Source of the DNA: Datisca glomerata
Taxonomy: Eukaryota > Streptophyta > Magnoliopsida > Cucurbitales > Datiscaceae
Direction: 5' to 3'
NCBI GenBank assembly: GCA_003255025.1
Contig: QANY01009007.1
Location: 62,001-126,000, forward strand
DNA length: 64,000 bases
Made by a program: the position numbers and the translations under genes. This document shows positions 48,301-59,696 of the stretch, one piece after another. The stretch's first letter is position 1, and each line of letters opens with the position of its first letter. The notes beneath the pieces were generated by a model. That model was given only the letters and a program-made list of their open reading frames with translations. It did no database searches and was not told the DNA's origin.

Positions 48301-50600
48301 AGCAGTATGGTTCATATAAAATTAGAGTTTTATCATGGAGGTAATTCTTTTATGCTCCAATCACTAGGTATGAGGGTGGAGATGTTATCGTGTAATCATA
48401 TGATCCCGATTACTTTTCTTTTGGTAACATCTATGAAATGGCACGATTTTAAGGTTATTTGAATGTCAGAGATGTTTGGTTCAAATATGAAAGGGACGAC
48501 TTTGATGGCCTGAGGTTAATTTTAGATGATGGAGATATTTTGAAGTTGTTGGATGGCATACACAGAAATGGGCATAAGGTCGTTCAAGTATATGTAGAGC
48601 ATAAGGTGGATGATGTTGACTCAAGTCCTCCACTAGCACTACCTACCCCTCCCAATTTGATTGATGCACAAGTAGAGGTAGATGTTAATGACTATACTCT
48701 ATTTGAGTGATGATAATGAGAATGACATAGATTATATTATTAACGAGGATGTGTACGTTGACGAGTCTGAAGATGAGTCTGGGAATGATTTCAGATGATA
48801 GTGATGATGATGACCAAGATGATGGTCGTGAACATGAAGGATTGTATGATGATAGTTCTAAACTCACCGATGTAGTTTCAGATTATGCTGATAGTGATGA
48901 TGTCAGGAGTGCTCATTTATCTACTGATGAGGATAATACGCGTCATCATTATCCTAAATTTCATGATGAGATAGGATTTATGAAACCAATTTATTTGCAT
49001 AAGGGTATGTCATTTAGTTCACACAAGATCTTCAAGAAAGCATTGAAGGAGTATGCAATAAAGAGAGGCTTTGAAAGCACAACTGGTGTGAGACTTCCAT
49101 GTGAATGTTAGCATTCATAAATGCTACAAAGTAAAGACCAAAGCCTTAAAGGTCATTCATAGTGATCATGCAAACCAGTATGCTTTATTATGGAGTTACT
49201 ATGAGGCGATAAGGAAATGAAACCCGGGTTCTTCAATGTTTATTCAGACATATTTACAAATCTTTCAGCTACTATATGTTTGCTTAGATGCGTGCAAGAA
49301 GGGGTTTCTATATGGATGTAGACCAATGATATACATTGATGGCTTCCATTTAAAAAGAAAAAATTGAGGGGTAGTTGTTATGTGCTATTGGCCAGGATGC
49401 TAATGACAACATCTTCCCCATTGCTTATGCTGATATTGAGATTGAGTCAAAAGACTCATATGCTTGGTTTTTTAGTTTGTTATTGGATGATATTGGAGGA
49501 ATAGAGGAGCATGGTTGGAATTTCATATCAGACTTGTAAAAAGCATTATGTAAAGCTTTTGATGACTTGATGTCTATGGTAAGACATAGATTTTGTGTTC
49601 GACACTTAAGCGCCAACGTCACCAAGACTTTTAAAGGAAAAGTTTTAAAGGATTTACTGTGGAGTGCGGCGAGGGCAACAACACTTATTGCATTTTAAAA
49701 ATATATGAATCAAATTCAGGAGATAGATGAAAATGCATATAAGTGGCTCAGTGGTAAGGAGAAAAACACATTTGTAGGCATGCATTTTGCACTTCCATAC
49801 AATGTGACTCAATTGTTAATAACATGAGAGAGATGTTTAATAGTTACATTATGGAGGCTGGAGACAAACCGATTGTTACTTGTATGGAGACGATTCGAAG
49901 ATTGTTAATGAGAAGAATGGTTTCTAAGAAAGAATAGATGTTGGCATATGAGCATGAGATTTGTCCAAGAATTTTGAAGGAGCTTAACAAGTACAAGAAT
50001 GAAGCCATGAAATATATAGTATGTTGGGAAGGTGATGAAATTTATGAATTTGAACATTGCTTCGGGACTAGATTTGTGGTTGACTTGAATTGAAGGAAGT
50101 GTGGTTGGGGCCAATGGAAACTCTCCAAAATACCATGCCCACATGTTATTTTGTGCATACTTGAAAATAGATAAAACCCTAAGGCATATGTGCATGCTTG
50201 TTATAGTAAGGAGACATTCTTAAAGGCATATCAATGCCTTATCAAGCATTTACCGAGCCATGATCAGTGGCAAGAGGCTCCTGGCGAAGATAAAAAAAGC
50301 AACCCTAGGATTAGCAAGAGATGAGTCACTACAAAGAGTGGTAATTATCGAGGATATGATCATAATGCGAGATCATGTAAGGCTCCAAAGATGTAACAGA
50401 AGAAAACTACATCTACACCACAATCACATGCTTCAAGCCAGCCTCAGTCATCTAGAACAAAATTATATGTAGGTTTTCTATTTGGTGATGTTAGTTTTTA
50501 GTTATATCTTGTCATACTAACCATATTTAATTTCAGGTAAGAAGGACCACTTCAAAAAGAGGTGAAAATGTAGTTGGACCATCTGCTTAAACTTATAGTG
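48301..50600 (+). pseudogene. MULE (MuDR-type) transposase, broken
   Basis: Segments in order: a PB1-like N-terminus starting MVHIKLEFYHGGNSFM and continuing DVWFKYERDDFDGLRLILDD; an acidic stretch (DDSDDDDQDDG); and the MuDR DNA-binding region FSSHKIFKKALKEYAIKRGF. The DDE domain has YIDGFHLKRKN near 49340 and FISDL-stop-KAL near 49530, then HRFCVRHLSANVTKTFKGK. The SWIM zinc finger is CGWGQWKLSKIPCPHVILC near 50100-50160. A degraded zinc knuckle follows. At least ten stops or frameshifts occur, so the copy is inactive. Family length is usually 700-850 aa, which the remnant spans. Confidence 0.9.
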
Positions 50601-51568
50601 TTTTGTCAATTTAGGTCTTCTTGTTCATGGATGTAATATTTTGTAAGATTGAACTTTTAGGTACTAATTGATGGATGTAATACTTTGAAATATTGAACTT
50701 TTAGGTACTAATTGATGGATGTAATATTTTGATAGTGTAAATATACCTATTTTGGTGTTATTTATATGGTTGGAATTGGTATTTTGGTGCTGTTTATATG
50801 TCTGATTTGGTATTTTGGTGGTGTTTGTACATATTGGGTATTATTAATCCTATTTGTATTGGTTTAATATAGTGTTAATTGTAGTGGCTGAATGGATTTG
50901 AAGGCTGAAATTTTAATTTTGTACACGTTAATTGTAGTGGCTGAAGATTAAGTTTGCACATTTATGTCTTTTAGGTAGAAAAGAAGTCTTCTTGATATAA
51001 AATTGAATTTTCATACCACATTAATGTTTGTTTTGGGTTTACATGTGTTATATGAATTGTCCTAGAAGAATATAATTTATGCATAAGGATCAATTCAAGC
51101 AAAGTATATGTCCCTTTCTTTCTTATCCAGATTTTCAGCTTTTGCATTCAGAAATCTCGTGACATTTCTATATGAAACTGCAATCTACTTCTCAGGCTAA
51201 GAATAAAGAAGAAAGATTATTGATATTACAAAAGAAATCTCGTTACATTACCATAATAGACAACTAGTCAATTTAAATAAGGAAAATTGATATTGTAAAG
51301 TTACATGGGTAATGAATATTATATTCTATTATCAACATTATGTAATTGTAAAATTATAGAGAAGACTATGAGAACAACACCCAAAATGGATCAAAGTCAA
51401 ATTTCTTTTGCACGAATTTTTTCTTCCGTCTCCTTGATACGCTTTTTACTCAACTTATTCAACTTTCATAATTTTAAAATAAGTTGATATTTATCAACAT
51501 TGCTCTTCACAAGTTCATCCACCATTTGACATTTTTCTTCAATTCCTTGTTCAATTTTTCTACCTTGT
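50601..51568. other. MULE internal non-coding DNA
   Basis: Between the transposase and the GRF ORF; AT-rich. Imperfect short direct repeats of TTTTAGGTACTAATTGATGG and TATTTTGGTG occur at about 50655-50825. No protein recognised. Confidence 0.5.
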
Positions 51569-51901
51569 TTACCTTTCGTAGAAGCCCGGGTATGACTTGA
51601 GTTGATCGAACACACATGGGCGGATTGTCTCAATAAAAATAATCACAATGTTTTCCTTCCTGCAATATAAAAACCAATCAAACTGATGTATAATTTGCAT
51701 CTCATAGCTCAAACAAAATTCATTTAGACAACACACCTCATCATAGTGTTTACATCCCCAAAATCTACTTCCAGGATTGGCATTTGTCCATGATGTTTTC
51801 AATACAACATTGTTGTCACAATAACAAAGCTTATTCGGTATATTTCTATGGAGACAATTATACAAGCCATGAATGTTATCGGACGAGTAACCGAATGACA
51901 T
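51569..51901 (-). pseudogene. GRF-type zinc finger ORF inside the MULE (probably degraded)
   Basis: 110 codons starting MSFGYSSDNI. It contains CYCDNNVVLKTSWTNANPGS followed by RFWGC, matching the GRF zinc finger (C-x-C, T..NPGRRF, then C) seen in many plant proteins, including ones carried by transposons. The later part, FDWFLYCRKENIVIIFIETI, could be a membrane or coiled segment. It runs opposite to the transposase. The DNA coding for the first ten residues is repeated in each 443-bp unit upstream. Whether it is a MULE-encoded accessory gene or a captured gene is undecided. Confidence 0.6.
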
Positions 51902-53620
51902 CTACATAAATGATTAACATGATCAAATTTAGAAAATCACATATGTGAAGCAATATAGATTCAGTAAGTAGTTAAGCGTATAATACCAACTTTTCCTTCA
52001 CTTTTAGACAGGAATATGGGTTCAAATTCAGCTATAGATCAACACAGAAATCAAATTGTAAGAGATACAGACCAACCACTATAATTTAGTTCAAATTCAA
52101 CTATACTTATCAACCACAATCCAGATCTGATGCAGAGAGTCACAAAAATAAGATATATTTCAGCTATAGATCTGATGTAGACAGAAAGCAACTGAAATCT
52201 TGCAAAAGAAGAGGGAATGGGATTAGAAATAGAGATAATCGAAAACCCCCTAAATATAGATGTATTAAAAATAAATAATCAGAAAAAACCCCAAATATAC
52301 CTTCGACAACCACGAATGTTACCGGACGAGTGACCGAATGACATCTACATAAATGATTAACATGATCAAATTTAGAAAATCACATATGTGAAGCAATATA
52401 AATTCAGTAAGTAGTTAAGCGTATAATACCAACTTTTCCTTCACTTTTAGACAGGAATATGAGTTCAAATTCAGCTATAGATTAACACAGAAATCGAATT
52501 GTAAGAGATACAGATCAACCACTATAATTTAGTTCAAATTCAACTATACTTATCAACCACAATCCAGATCTGATGCAGAGAGTCACAAAAATAAGATATA
52601 TTTCAGCTATAGATCTGATGTAGACAGAAAGCAAATGAAATCTTGCAAAAGAAGAGGGAATGGGATTAGAAATAGAGATAATCGAAAACCCCCTAAATAT
52701 AGAGGTATTAAAAATAAATAATCAGAAAAAACCCTAAATATACCTTCGACAGCCACGAATGTTACCGGACGAGTAACCGAATGACATCTACATAAATGAT
52801 TAACATGATCAAATTTAGAAAATCACATATGTGAAGCAATATAAATTCAGTAAGTAGTTAAGCGTATAATACCAACTTTTCCTTCACTTTTAGACAGGAA
52901 TATGAGTTCAAATTCAGCTATAGATCAACACAGAAATCGAATTGTAAGAGATACAGATCAACCACTATAATTTAGTTCAAATTCAACTATACTTATCAAC
53001 CACAATCCAGATCTGATGCAAAGAGTCACAAAAATAAGATATATTTCAGCTATAGATCTGATGTAGACAGAAAGCAAATGAAATCTTACAAAAGAAGAGG
53101 GAATGGGATTAGAAATAGATATAATAAAAAACCCCCTAAATATAGAGGAATTAAAAATAAATAATAAGAAAAAACCCCAAACATACCTTCGACAACCACG
53201 AATGTTATCGGACGAGTAACCGAATGACATCTACATAAATGATTAACATGATCAAAATCACATATGTGAAGCAATATAGATTCAGTAAGTAGTTAAGCAT
53301 ATAATACCAACTTTTAATTCACTTTTAGACAGGAATATGAGTTCAAATTCAGCTATAGATCAACACAGAAATCGAATTGTAAGAGATACAGATCAACCAC
53401 TATAATTTAGTTCAAATTCAGCTATACTTATCAACCACAATCCAGATCTGATCTAGAGAGTCACAAAAATAAGATATATTTCAGCTATAGATCTGATGTA
53501 GATAGAAAGCAAATGAAATCTTGCAAAATAAGAGGTAATGGGATTAGAAATAGAGATAATCGAAAACCCCCTAAATATAGAGGTATTAAAAATAAATAAT
53601 CAGAAAAAACCCCAAACATA
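51860..53620. repeat. 443-bp tandem repeat, about 3.9 units, carrying the start exon of the GRF ORF
   Basis: The marker TCTACATAAATGATTAACATG begins at 51901, 52344, 52787 and 53230: three intervals of exactly 443 bp. Units are nearly identical; the fourth has a 9-bp deletion (near 53255). On the minus strand each unit carries ATG with the MSFGYSSDNI codons followed by a splice-donor-like AAG/GTAT. The last unit runs into the right TIR. Confidence 0.92.
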
Positions 53621-54058
53621 CCTTCGACACACTGCCGAGCATGATGAGAGGGATGAGTCACGAAGGTAGGGTGAGTCACTGAGAATGAGGACGACGGGCT
53701 GAATCGTGGAGAAAGCTGAGATGGGGTTGACCAATCAGGATTAATGGGGGTGGGGGTTAGGGTGTCGGGACTGGGAGGGGGGAAGGGGATTTAACTTTGG
53801 GTCTTTTTTGTTTTAGGTTTTTTTGTCTTTTTACTCTTTTAGTTTAATTTAATGTAATTAGTTTAACTAGTGTTTTTAAAAATTAATATTTTAATTTCAG
53901 TGATTAAAGAAAAAACTGTTAGATTTTAACGAAAGTTAAATGTGAAGGGTATAAATGACTAATTATCATAATTTGGAGGTATTTTATGCTAAAAAAATAA
54001 TTTTAGAGTGTAGATTGTTGAATGATCAAACTTTAAGAGTGTAAATTATCTTTTTCTA
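53570..54058. repeat. MULE right terminal inverted repeat
   Basis: Complement of the left TIR, including the G-rich strand near 53740-53790 (complement of the C-rich segment at 47705-47770) and the terminal block ending CTTTTTCTA. Confidence 0.88.
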
Positions 54059-54067
54059 TTAACATAA

Positions 54068-54441
54068 TTTAACTTAGTGTTATCATAATTTAACATTGTA
54101 TTTTGTTAGCAGGTGATTTTAGAATTCAAAAGACTTAATTTACACAAATGTAGAAATTATAATGACTTTTCAAATGACAGTAGACATCTTTCAACTGCTA
54201 TATTTTGTTTTGGAACTAAGGGATGTTTGTAATTGTAAAATTCATATATTCAGCTCTCAATTAATGCAAGATAGTAGGACAGATGTTAGTAACGTAACTG
54301 CTATATTTCAAATTATTTTGTTTTGCAATTTATCTCTTTAATGTAGTAATGGAAGGACTGATTTGGTATATTTGAAATTAGGTTGGGCATTTTTGTCTAG
54401 AAAATATATATTTTGGAATGCATGCTTTTAGATATAGTAGG
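54068..54441. other. Flank between the MULE and the gypsy 5' half
   Basis: About 60 bases at 54121-54180 resemble 47402-47460 on the other side of the MULE (both start GAATTCAAAAGAC and contain TGACTTTTCA.ATGACA), so the MULE sits between two copies of an older direct repeat. Nothing else recognised. Confidence 0.5.
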
Positions 54442-55175
54442 TGTTATAGGTATTTCTAGGAGATCGATAAAAGTAGGACACGTGTCCCAAAGTGCCACGC
54501 CCTACCGTATGGGAAGCCAGCCAAACCTCAGCCATGAGTCAGGCGCCCTACCCGACTTGATCTCACCAACCCATGACAAGGGCGGGTCAGGCAAGGTAAA
54601 GCTCATAAGGAGCAATGAATACTCGCTGAAGATCTGAAAGTCCAGATAATCATCTAACGCCAGCACCATCATAAACGCCGAAAGTAAGAGTCGACGTGAT
54701 ATCTTCCTATTTGTCCCCTGATTCGGGCCTCTAATCGTCGCCTCCTATATCAAACATGTCTCTTTCAAGTCATCTCAACCTTTACGTCGGCTCGGGGGAT
54801 AAGGGCATTAAATGTTGCCTCACTGCCACAACACTGAGGCTTATTCGGACTCTTGCTTCTGTGAGGCTTCAAGTATAAATACCCTCTCACTGCCACAACA
54901 CTGAGGCTTATTCGGACTCTTGCTTCTGTGAGGCTTCAAGTATAAATACCCTCACTTACTCTATAAGAAAGTAAGCAACTCTCCTCTTAGGAAAACTCTG
55001 TCAAAATGTTACCAAGATACTGACTTAGGTATCAGACGCCCTTAGGCGAGGAAACCACCCCTCGGTTCTCCTTGTTCTTTGGGTTCTCTGTTTGTGTTTT
55101 ATAGATTTCTAGGCCGAGAGTATTTCCATTCGTCAATGGGAGAGCGCATGTATTTTTGAGAGATTTCAAGCATCA
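54442..55175 (+). repeat. Gypsy 5' LTR with duplicated core promoter
   Basis: Starts TGTTATAGGTATTTC and ends AAGCATCA, followed by TTAATGCTGTCTGTGGGA, a degenerate form of the primer-binding region usual in Tat gypsy elements. A 67-bp segment with TATAAATA is tandemly duplicated: TATA boxes at 54874-54881 and 54941-54948. It is the LTR family of 39215-39691 and 29319-29463. Confidence 0.9.
54819..54952. repeat. 67-bp promoter duplication within the gypsy LTR
   Basis: CTCACTGCCACAACACTGAG begins at 54819 and 54886; both units contain TTATTCGGACTCTTGCTTC and GGCTTCAAGTATAAATACCC. The other LTR copy (39215-39691) has one TATA only. Confidence 0.9.
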
Positions 55176-57525
55176 AAAGTTAATGCTGTCTGTGGGATAA
55201 CTTCTTCCTCTAATAAATAAATATAAGCTTACCGGCGACAATCCTAACCGAGTAACATTCTCAGTTTTCTATCATCAAAAGTGAACCTTCAAACAACGAC
55301 GAGTTCAAAATGTGGATCTAAGGTCAAGACAACAAGGGGAGAGCCATGATCGACGAATCAGCCACGGAGCAAGCCTGGGGAAAGCCTATAGAACCATTTG
55401 GATCAGTTACACTTTTGCCGGAACTACCAGAGAGGACAGTCCAAATTGGTTCAATGCTCATTTCCAAGCACAAATAGGAGCTCATAAGGTTCCATCGAAA
55501 TAATAAGGTTGTCATTGCATGGACCCATGAGGAAATGCCCAGCATAGATCGGCGTGTATCATCCACCACCTTAACATTGACCCCAAGCTCAGACCAGTCA
55601 AGCAAAAAATGAGGAGCGTGAATTCAGAAATGGATGAGGCCATTATGGCGGGGTGGGGAAGCTGCTCTCTACAAGATTTACCGGGGAAGTCTAATACCCG
55701 AAGTGGCTGGCCAACGTCGTGTTGGTCAAGAAAACAAATAGAAAGTGGAGGGTCTGCATAGACTTCACAGATTTAAACAAGGTGTGTGCCATAGACAGTT
55801 CCCCTATTCCCCGCATAGACCTACTAGTAGATGCCACATCGGGACATGATCTGCTCAGTTTCATGGACGCATACTTTAGATACAACTAGATCTTGATCCA
55901 TCCACCCGACCAGGAGAAAACCTCATTCATCACCCGTCGAGAAACCTATTGCTACAACATGATACCCTTCGGACTAAAAAAATGTTAGGGAAACCTACCA
56001 AAGGTTAGTGAATAAGGTGTTCGCCGAACAAATATCGAGGAACATGGTGTTGTGTGTGGACTAAATGCTCGTAAAAAATAGAAGGATAACATACCATATC
56101 ACTGACCTCGTTCAAATGATCGACATCCTAATAAAATATAGGATGAAGCTAAACCCCTTAAAATGCACTTTCGGAGTCGGCTTAGGAAAGTTTTTGGGTT
56201 TTATGATCAAGCAGAGAGGGATCAAAGCGAACCCTGACAAGATAAGGGCATTATTGGAAATGGAACCCCCGAGCAACATCAAGGAGGTTTGATGTCACAT
56301 TGGGTGTGTCGCCGCGCCCAACCATTTTATCTTTCAAGCTAAAAATAAATGCCTCCCCTTCTTTAAGAACCTGAGAAAAAATAAGCATTCGAATGGACCA
56401 AGGAGTGCCAGGAAGCTTTTTCAGCCCTAAAAAGCTACTTTCTAAACCCTGTCCGGGAAGTTATTGTCTCTATACTTGGCAGTCTCATAGATGGTTAACA
56501 GTACTGCCGTGGTCTAAATAGGAGATGACTTTGTCCAGAAGCCTATCTATTACATTAGTAAGGCCATGGTGGGGGTATAGAAATGCTACCCAGACTTGGA
56601 GAAAATGGCCCTTGTCCTTGTTACAGTGGTATGTAAGTTTCGTCCATACTTCCAAGCTCACTCCATTCAAGTCCTCACGAGCTCTCTACTCAGGAAGGTC
56701 CTCCAAAAGCATAAGCCTCAGGATGCATAACTAAATGGGCCATCGACCTCAGAGAGTTTGATCTTTAGTTCATCCCTCGAACTGCCATCAAAGGGGAGGC
56801 TGTTGCGAATTTCATCGCAGACATGACGGTAGGCCGTAAAGAAGAAGCGGTGCCCGAAGGAGATCCTTGGACCTTATACATGGATGACGCCTCTAACAAT
56901 ATGGGAAGTGGAGCGGGCATACTGCTTTTGGCCCATAACCAATCCCAGGTTGAGTACGCTCTGCACTTTGGGTTAAAGGTCTCGAATTATGATGCGGAAT
57001 ATGAAGCACTGCTCGGGAACTAAGTTGGCATGGGCTTTTACTGTGCGAACCTTAAGGATCTAGAGTGACTCCCAACTAGTTATCAAACAGATCAACGAGA
57101 AGTACCAGATAAAAGGATGATAATATGGCCAAGCATCTGGCCTAGGCACAGGCCCTCCTTGGAAAGTATGACTCTTACACGATTCAATAGATCCCCCTAA
57201 ATATGAACACCAACGCAGATGCGTTGACCTAGCTGGCCTCAGCCTACGACACCCAGATCAGCAGAACGGTGCGAGTCAAATTCCTCGCCCTTCTAAGCAT
57301 CGACAATGAGGAAGTATTGGAAAAAAGTAAAGCGGAAACGATCCCATCATGGATCACACCTATATTCCACTTACTGGATGAGACCCTTACCCCCTGATAG
57401 GAAGGGGGTCTGAAAGCTCCATCTGAGATCGGCCAACTACGTAATTATCAATGAAACTTTGTACAAAAGAGTTTTTTCATATCCTTACCTGGGGTTCTTC
57501 GCGCATGATGAAGCACTGTACATCA
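55176..57525 (+). pseudogene. Gypsy/Tat pol 5' part: RT, RNase H and start of integrase (broken; gag and protease deleted)
   Basis: RT starts within about 250 bp of the LTR (VQIGSMLISKHK, NKVVIAWTHEEMPSIDRRV), so gag and protease are missing. RT motifs: VVLVKKTNRKWRVCIDFTDL, then NKVCAIDSSPIPRIDLLVDA, FMDAYFRYN, MIPFGLKK, and KYRMKLNPLKCTFGVGLGKF with LGFMIKQRGIKANPDKI (56065-56292). RNase H near 56870-57020: GDPWTLYMDDASNNMGSGAG, LHFGLKVSNYDAEYEALLGN. The integrase N-terminus reads NETLYKRVFSYPYLGFF, then HDEALYIMK, and stops at 57525 exactly where the segment at 34118 would continue. Confidence 0.88.
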
Positions 57526-57526
57526 T
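57525..57526. other. Rearrangement breakpoint 4 (gypsy to satellite)
   Basis: Gypsy integrase ends at ATCATGAAA; satellite sequence begins with AAGTTATGCCC. An AAA microhomology is possible. The gypsy continuation (GAAGTCCACGAG) is at 34118. Confidence 0.72.
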
Positions 57527-59360
57527 GAAAAAGTTATGCCCTCTAGAAGTTGACCTGCGCGTGCAACGATCTGTCTGTTCCATAAATTTGAAAGCTGCAT
57601 TGTTATTGTTTTTGACTCAAAACCCTGTTACACTTGTAGGTTCGTGAATGAACTTCGATTTGATATCTCTATAGGCCACGTGGTTCCACTCGAGTCAAAA
57701 GTTATGTCCTCTGGAATTTGACATGCGCTGCCACGATCCGTCTATTCCAAAAATTCTAAAGTTGCACCGTCCGTTTTTTTGGACTCCAAACTGGGCTGCT
57801 TTATAATTTTTGAAACAAACGGATCGTGACACGCGCAGGTCAACTTCTGGATGGTATAACTTTGACTCGAGTGGAACCACGTGGGCCGTAAGTTATCAAA
57901 TTGAAGCTTATTTAGAGACTACAAGTGTGACTGGATTTACGCGGCGGCCCTGTTTCGAGTTCTAAAAACATGGACGATGCAACTTTAGAATTTCTAGAAC
58001 AAATGGATCGTGGCAAGCGCAGGTCAACTTCCGGAGGGCATAAATTTTTTCTCGGGTGGAATCACGTGGCTCGTAGGATATTGAATCAAAGTTTATTCAG
58101 AGACCTACAAGTAAGAATGGGTTTACCCATTGCAGCCCATTTTTGAGTCCTAAAAATACGGACAATGCTGCTTTACAATTTCTGGAGTAGGTGGATCGTG
58201 GTCGTGCAGGTCAACTTCTGAAATACATAATTTTTTATTCGGGTGGAACCACAATTCAGAGACCTACAAGTGAGACATGGTTTACCCATATCAGCCTAGT
58301 TTTTAGTAAAAAAAAATGGACGATGCAGCTTCAGAATTTCTGCAACAGACAAATCGTGGCATGCGTAGGTCAACTTCGTTGGGCATAACTTTTGACTCGA
58401 GCGGAATCAAGTGGCCTGTAAGATATGAAATCGAAGTTCATTCATAGATCTAAAAGTGTGATTGGGTTTACCCATCACAGTGTAATTTCAAGTAAAAAAA
58501 ACTCAGATGGTGCAGCTTTAGAATTTATGGAACAAACGGATCGTGGCACGCGCAGGTGAACTTCTGGAGGGCATAACTTTTGACTCGGATGAAATCACGT
58601 GGCGCATAGGATATCATATCGAAGCTTATTCAGAGACCTACAAGTGAGACATGGTTTAACCATATCAACCTAGTTTTTAGTAAAAAAAAATGGACGATGC
58701 AGCTTCAGAATTTCTGCAACAGACGAATCGTGGCATGCGTAGGTCAACTTCGTTGGGCATAACTTTTGACTCGAGCGGAATCAAGTGGCCCGTAAGATAT
58801 GAAATTGAAGTTCATTCATAGATCTAAAAGTGTGATTGGGTTTACCCATCACAGTGCAATTTCAAGTAAAAAAACTCAGATTGTGCAGCTTTAGAATTTA
58901 TGGAACAAACGGATCGTGGCACGCGCAGGTGAACTTCTGGAGGGCATAACTTTTGACTTGGATGAAATCACGTGGCGTATAGGATATCATATCAAAGCTT
59001 ATTCAGAGACCTACAGTGTGATAGGGTTTACCCATCGCAGCTTAGTTTTTAGTAAAAAAAAATAGGTGGTGCAGCTTTAGAATTTCTTGAACAGACGGAT
59101 CGTGGCACGCGGAGGTCAACTTCCGGAGGGCATAACTTTTGACTCGGGTGGAATCACGTGGTTTGTAAGATATCAAATCAAAATTTATTCAGAGATCTAC
59201 AAATACAATAGGGTTTACCTGTCACAACATAGTTTTGAGTAAAAAAATATGGATGGTGCAGCTTTAGAATTTATGGAACAGGCGGATCGTGGCACGTGCA
59301 GGTCAACTTCTGAAAGACATAACTTTTGATTCGGGTGGAACCACGTGGCCCGTAAAATAA
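57526..59360. repeat. ~187-bp satellite array with an internal orientation switch and dimer periodicity
   Basis: The landmark GGATCGTGGCACGCGCAGG starts at 57821, 58005, 58193, 58351, 58538, 58725, 58911, 59097 and 59284, giving spacings of 184, 188, 158, 187, 187, 186, 186 and 187. Two more units at 57526-57780 are in the opposite orientation, with the switch near 57790. Units at 58351 and 58725 are alike, as are those at 58538 and 58911, giving a ~374-bp dimer. No ORF of note. Confidence 0.92.
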
Positions 59361-59691
59361 GTATTTTATTCTTTGTATTGTCCTAATAATAATATTTTAT
59401 TCTGTTAACTATCTTAATTATTCTGATAATTTATTTTAATAAAATCACACTATTATGAGTTTGTATATAATATGAATTTCAAAGACTATATGCCTCTTAT
59501 TATACTGATTATGCTATAGTTCATTGCATATTTTACTTTACTAGGTCAATGTTACATACATTGTATGTATCATTTTTAATTAGTATCAATATCATTCATG
59601 AATAAAAGTTTGTATATTTATAATATAATAATAACTAAATATGAAAAACACAATAGATAAAAAAACATCTTATTGTACAGATACTTTTTTA
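59361..59691. other. AT-rich single-copy-looking DNA between satellite and copia 5' LTR
   Basis: No feature recognised. It ends with TATAC (59692-59696), the bases flanking the copia LTR. Confidence 0.5.
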
Positions 59692-59696
59692 TATAC

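Larger units (their letters stand above)
47477..54058 (+). mobile_element. Mutator-like element (MULE) with long TIRs and 9-bp target duplication
   Basis: The ends are long inverted repeats of roughly 450 bp: the left runs through AATTTACACC, TCTAACAGTTTT and CCGACACCCTAACCC to GTCGAAGGTATATTTGG, and the right end is its complement. Perfect 9-bp direct repeats TTAACATAA flank it (47468-47476 and 54059-54067), the MULE hallmark. Inside are a degenerate plus-strand transposase and, on the minus strand, a GRF zinc-finger ORF with an upstream 443-bp tandem array. It is 6.58 kb including a 17-base gap. Confidence 0.92.

Noticed and set aside
51860..53620. CRISPR-like array
   Set aside because: Units are 443 bp with no repeat-spacer structure and the context is a plant MULE.
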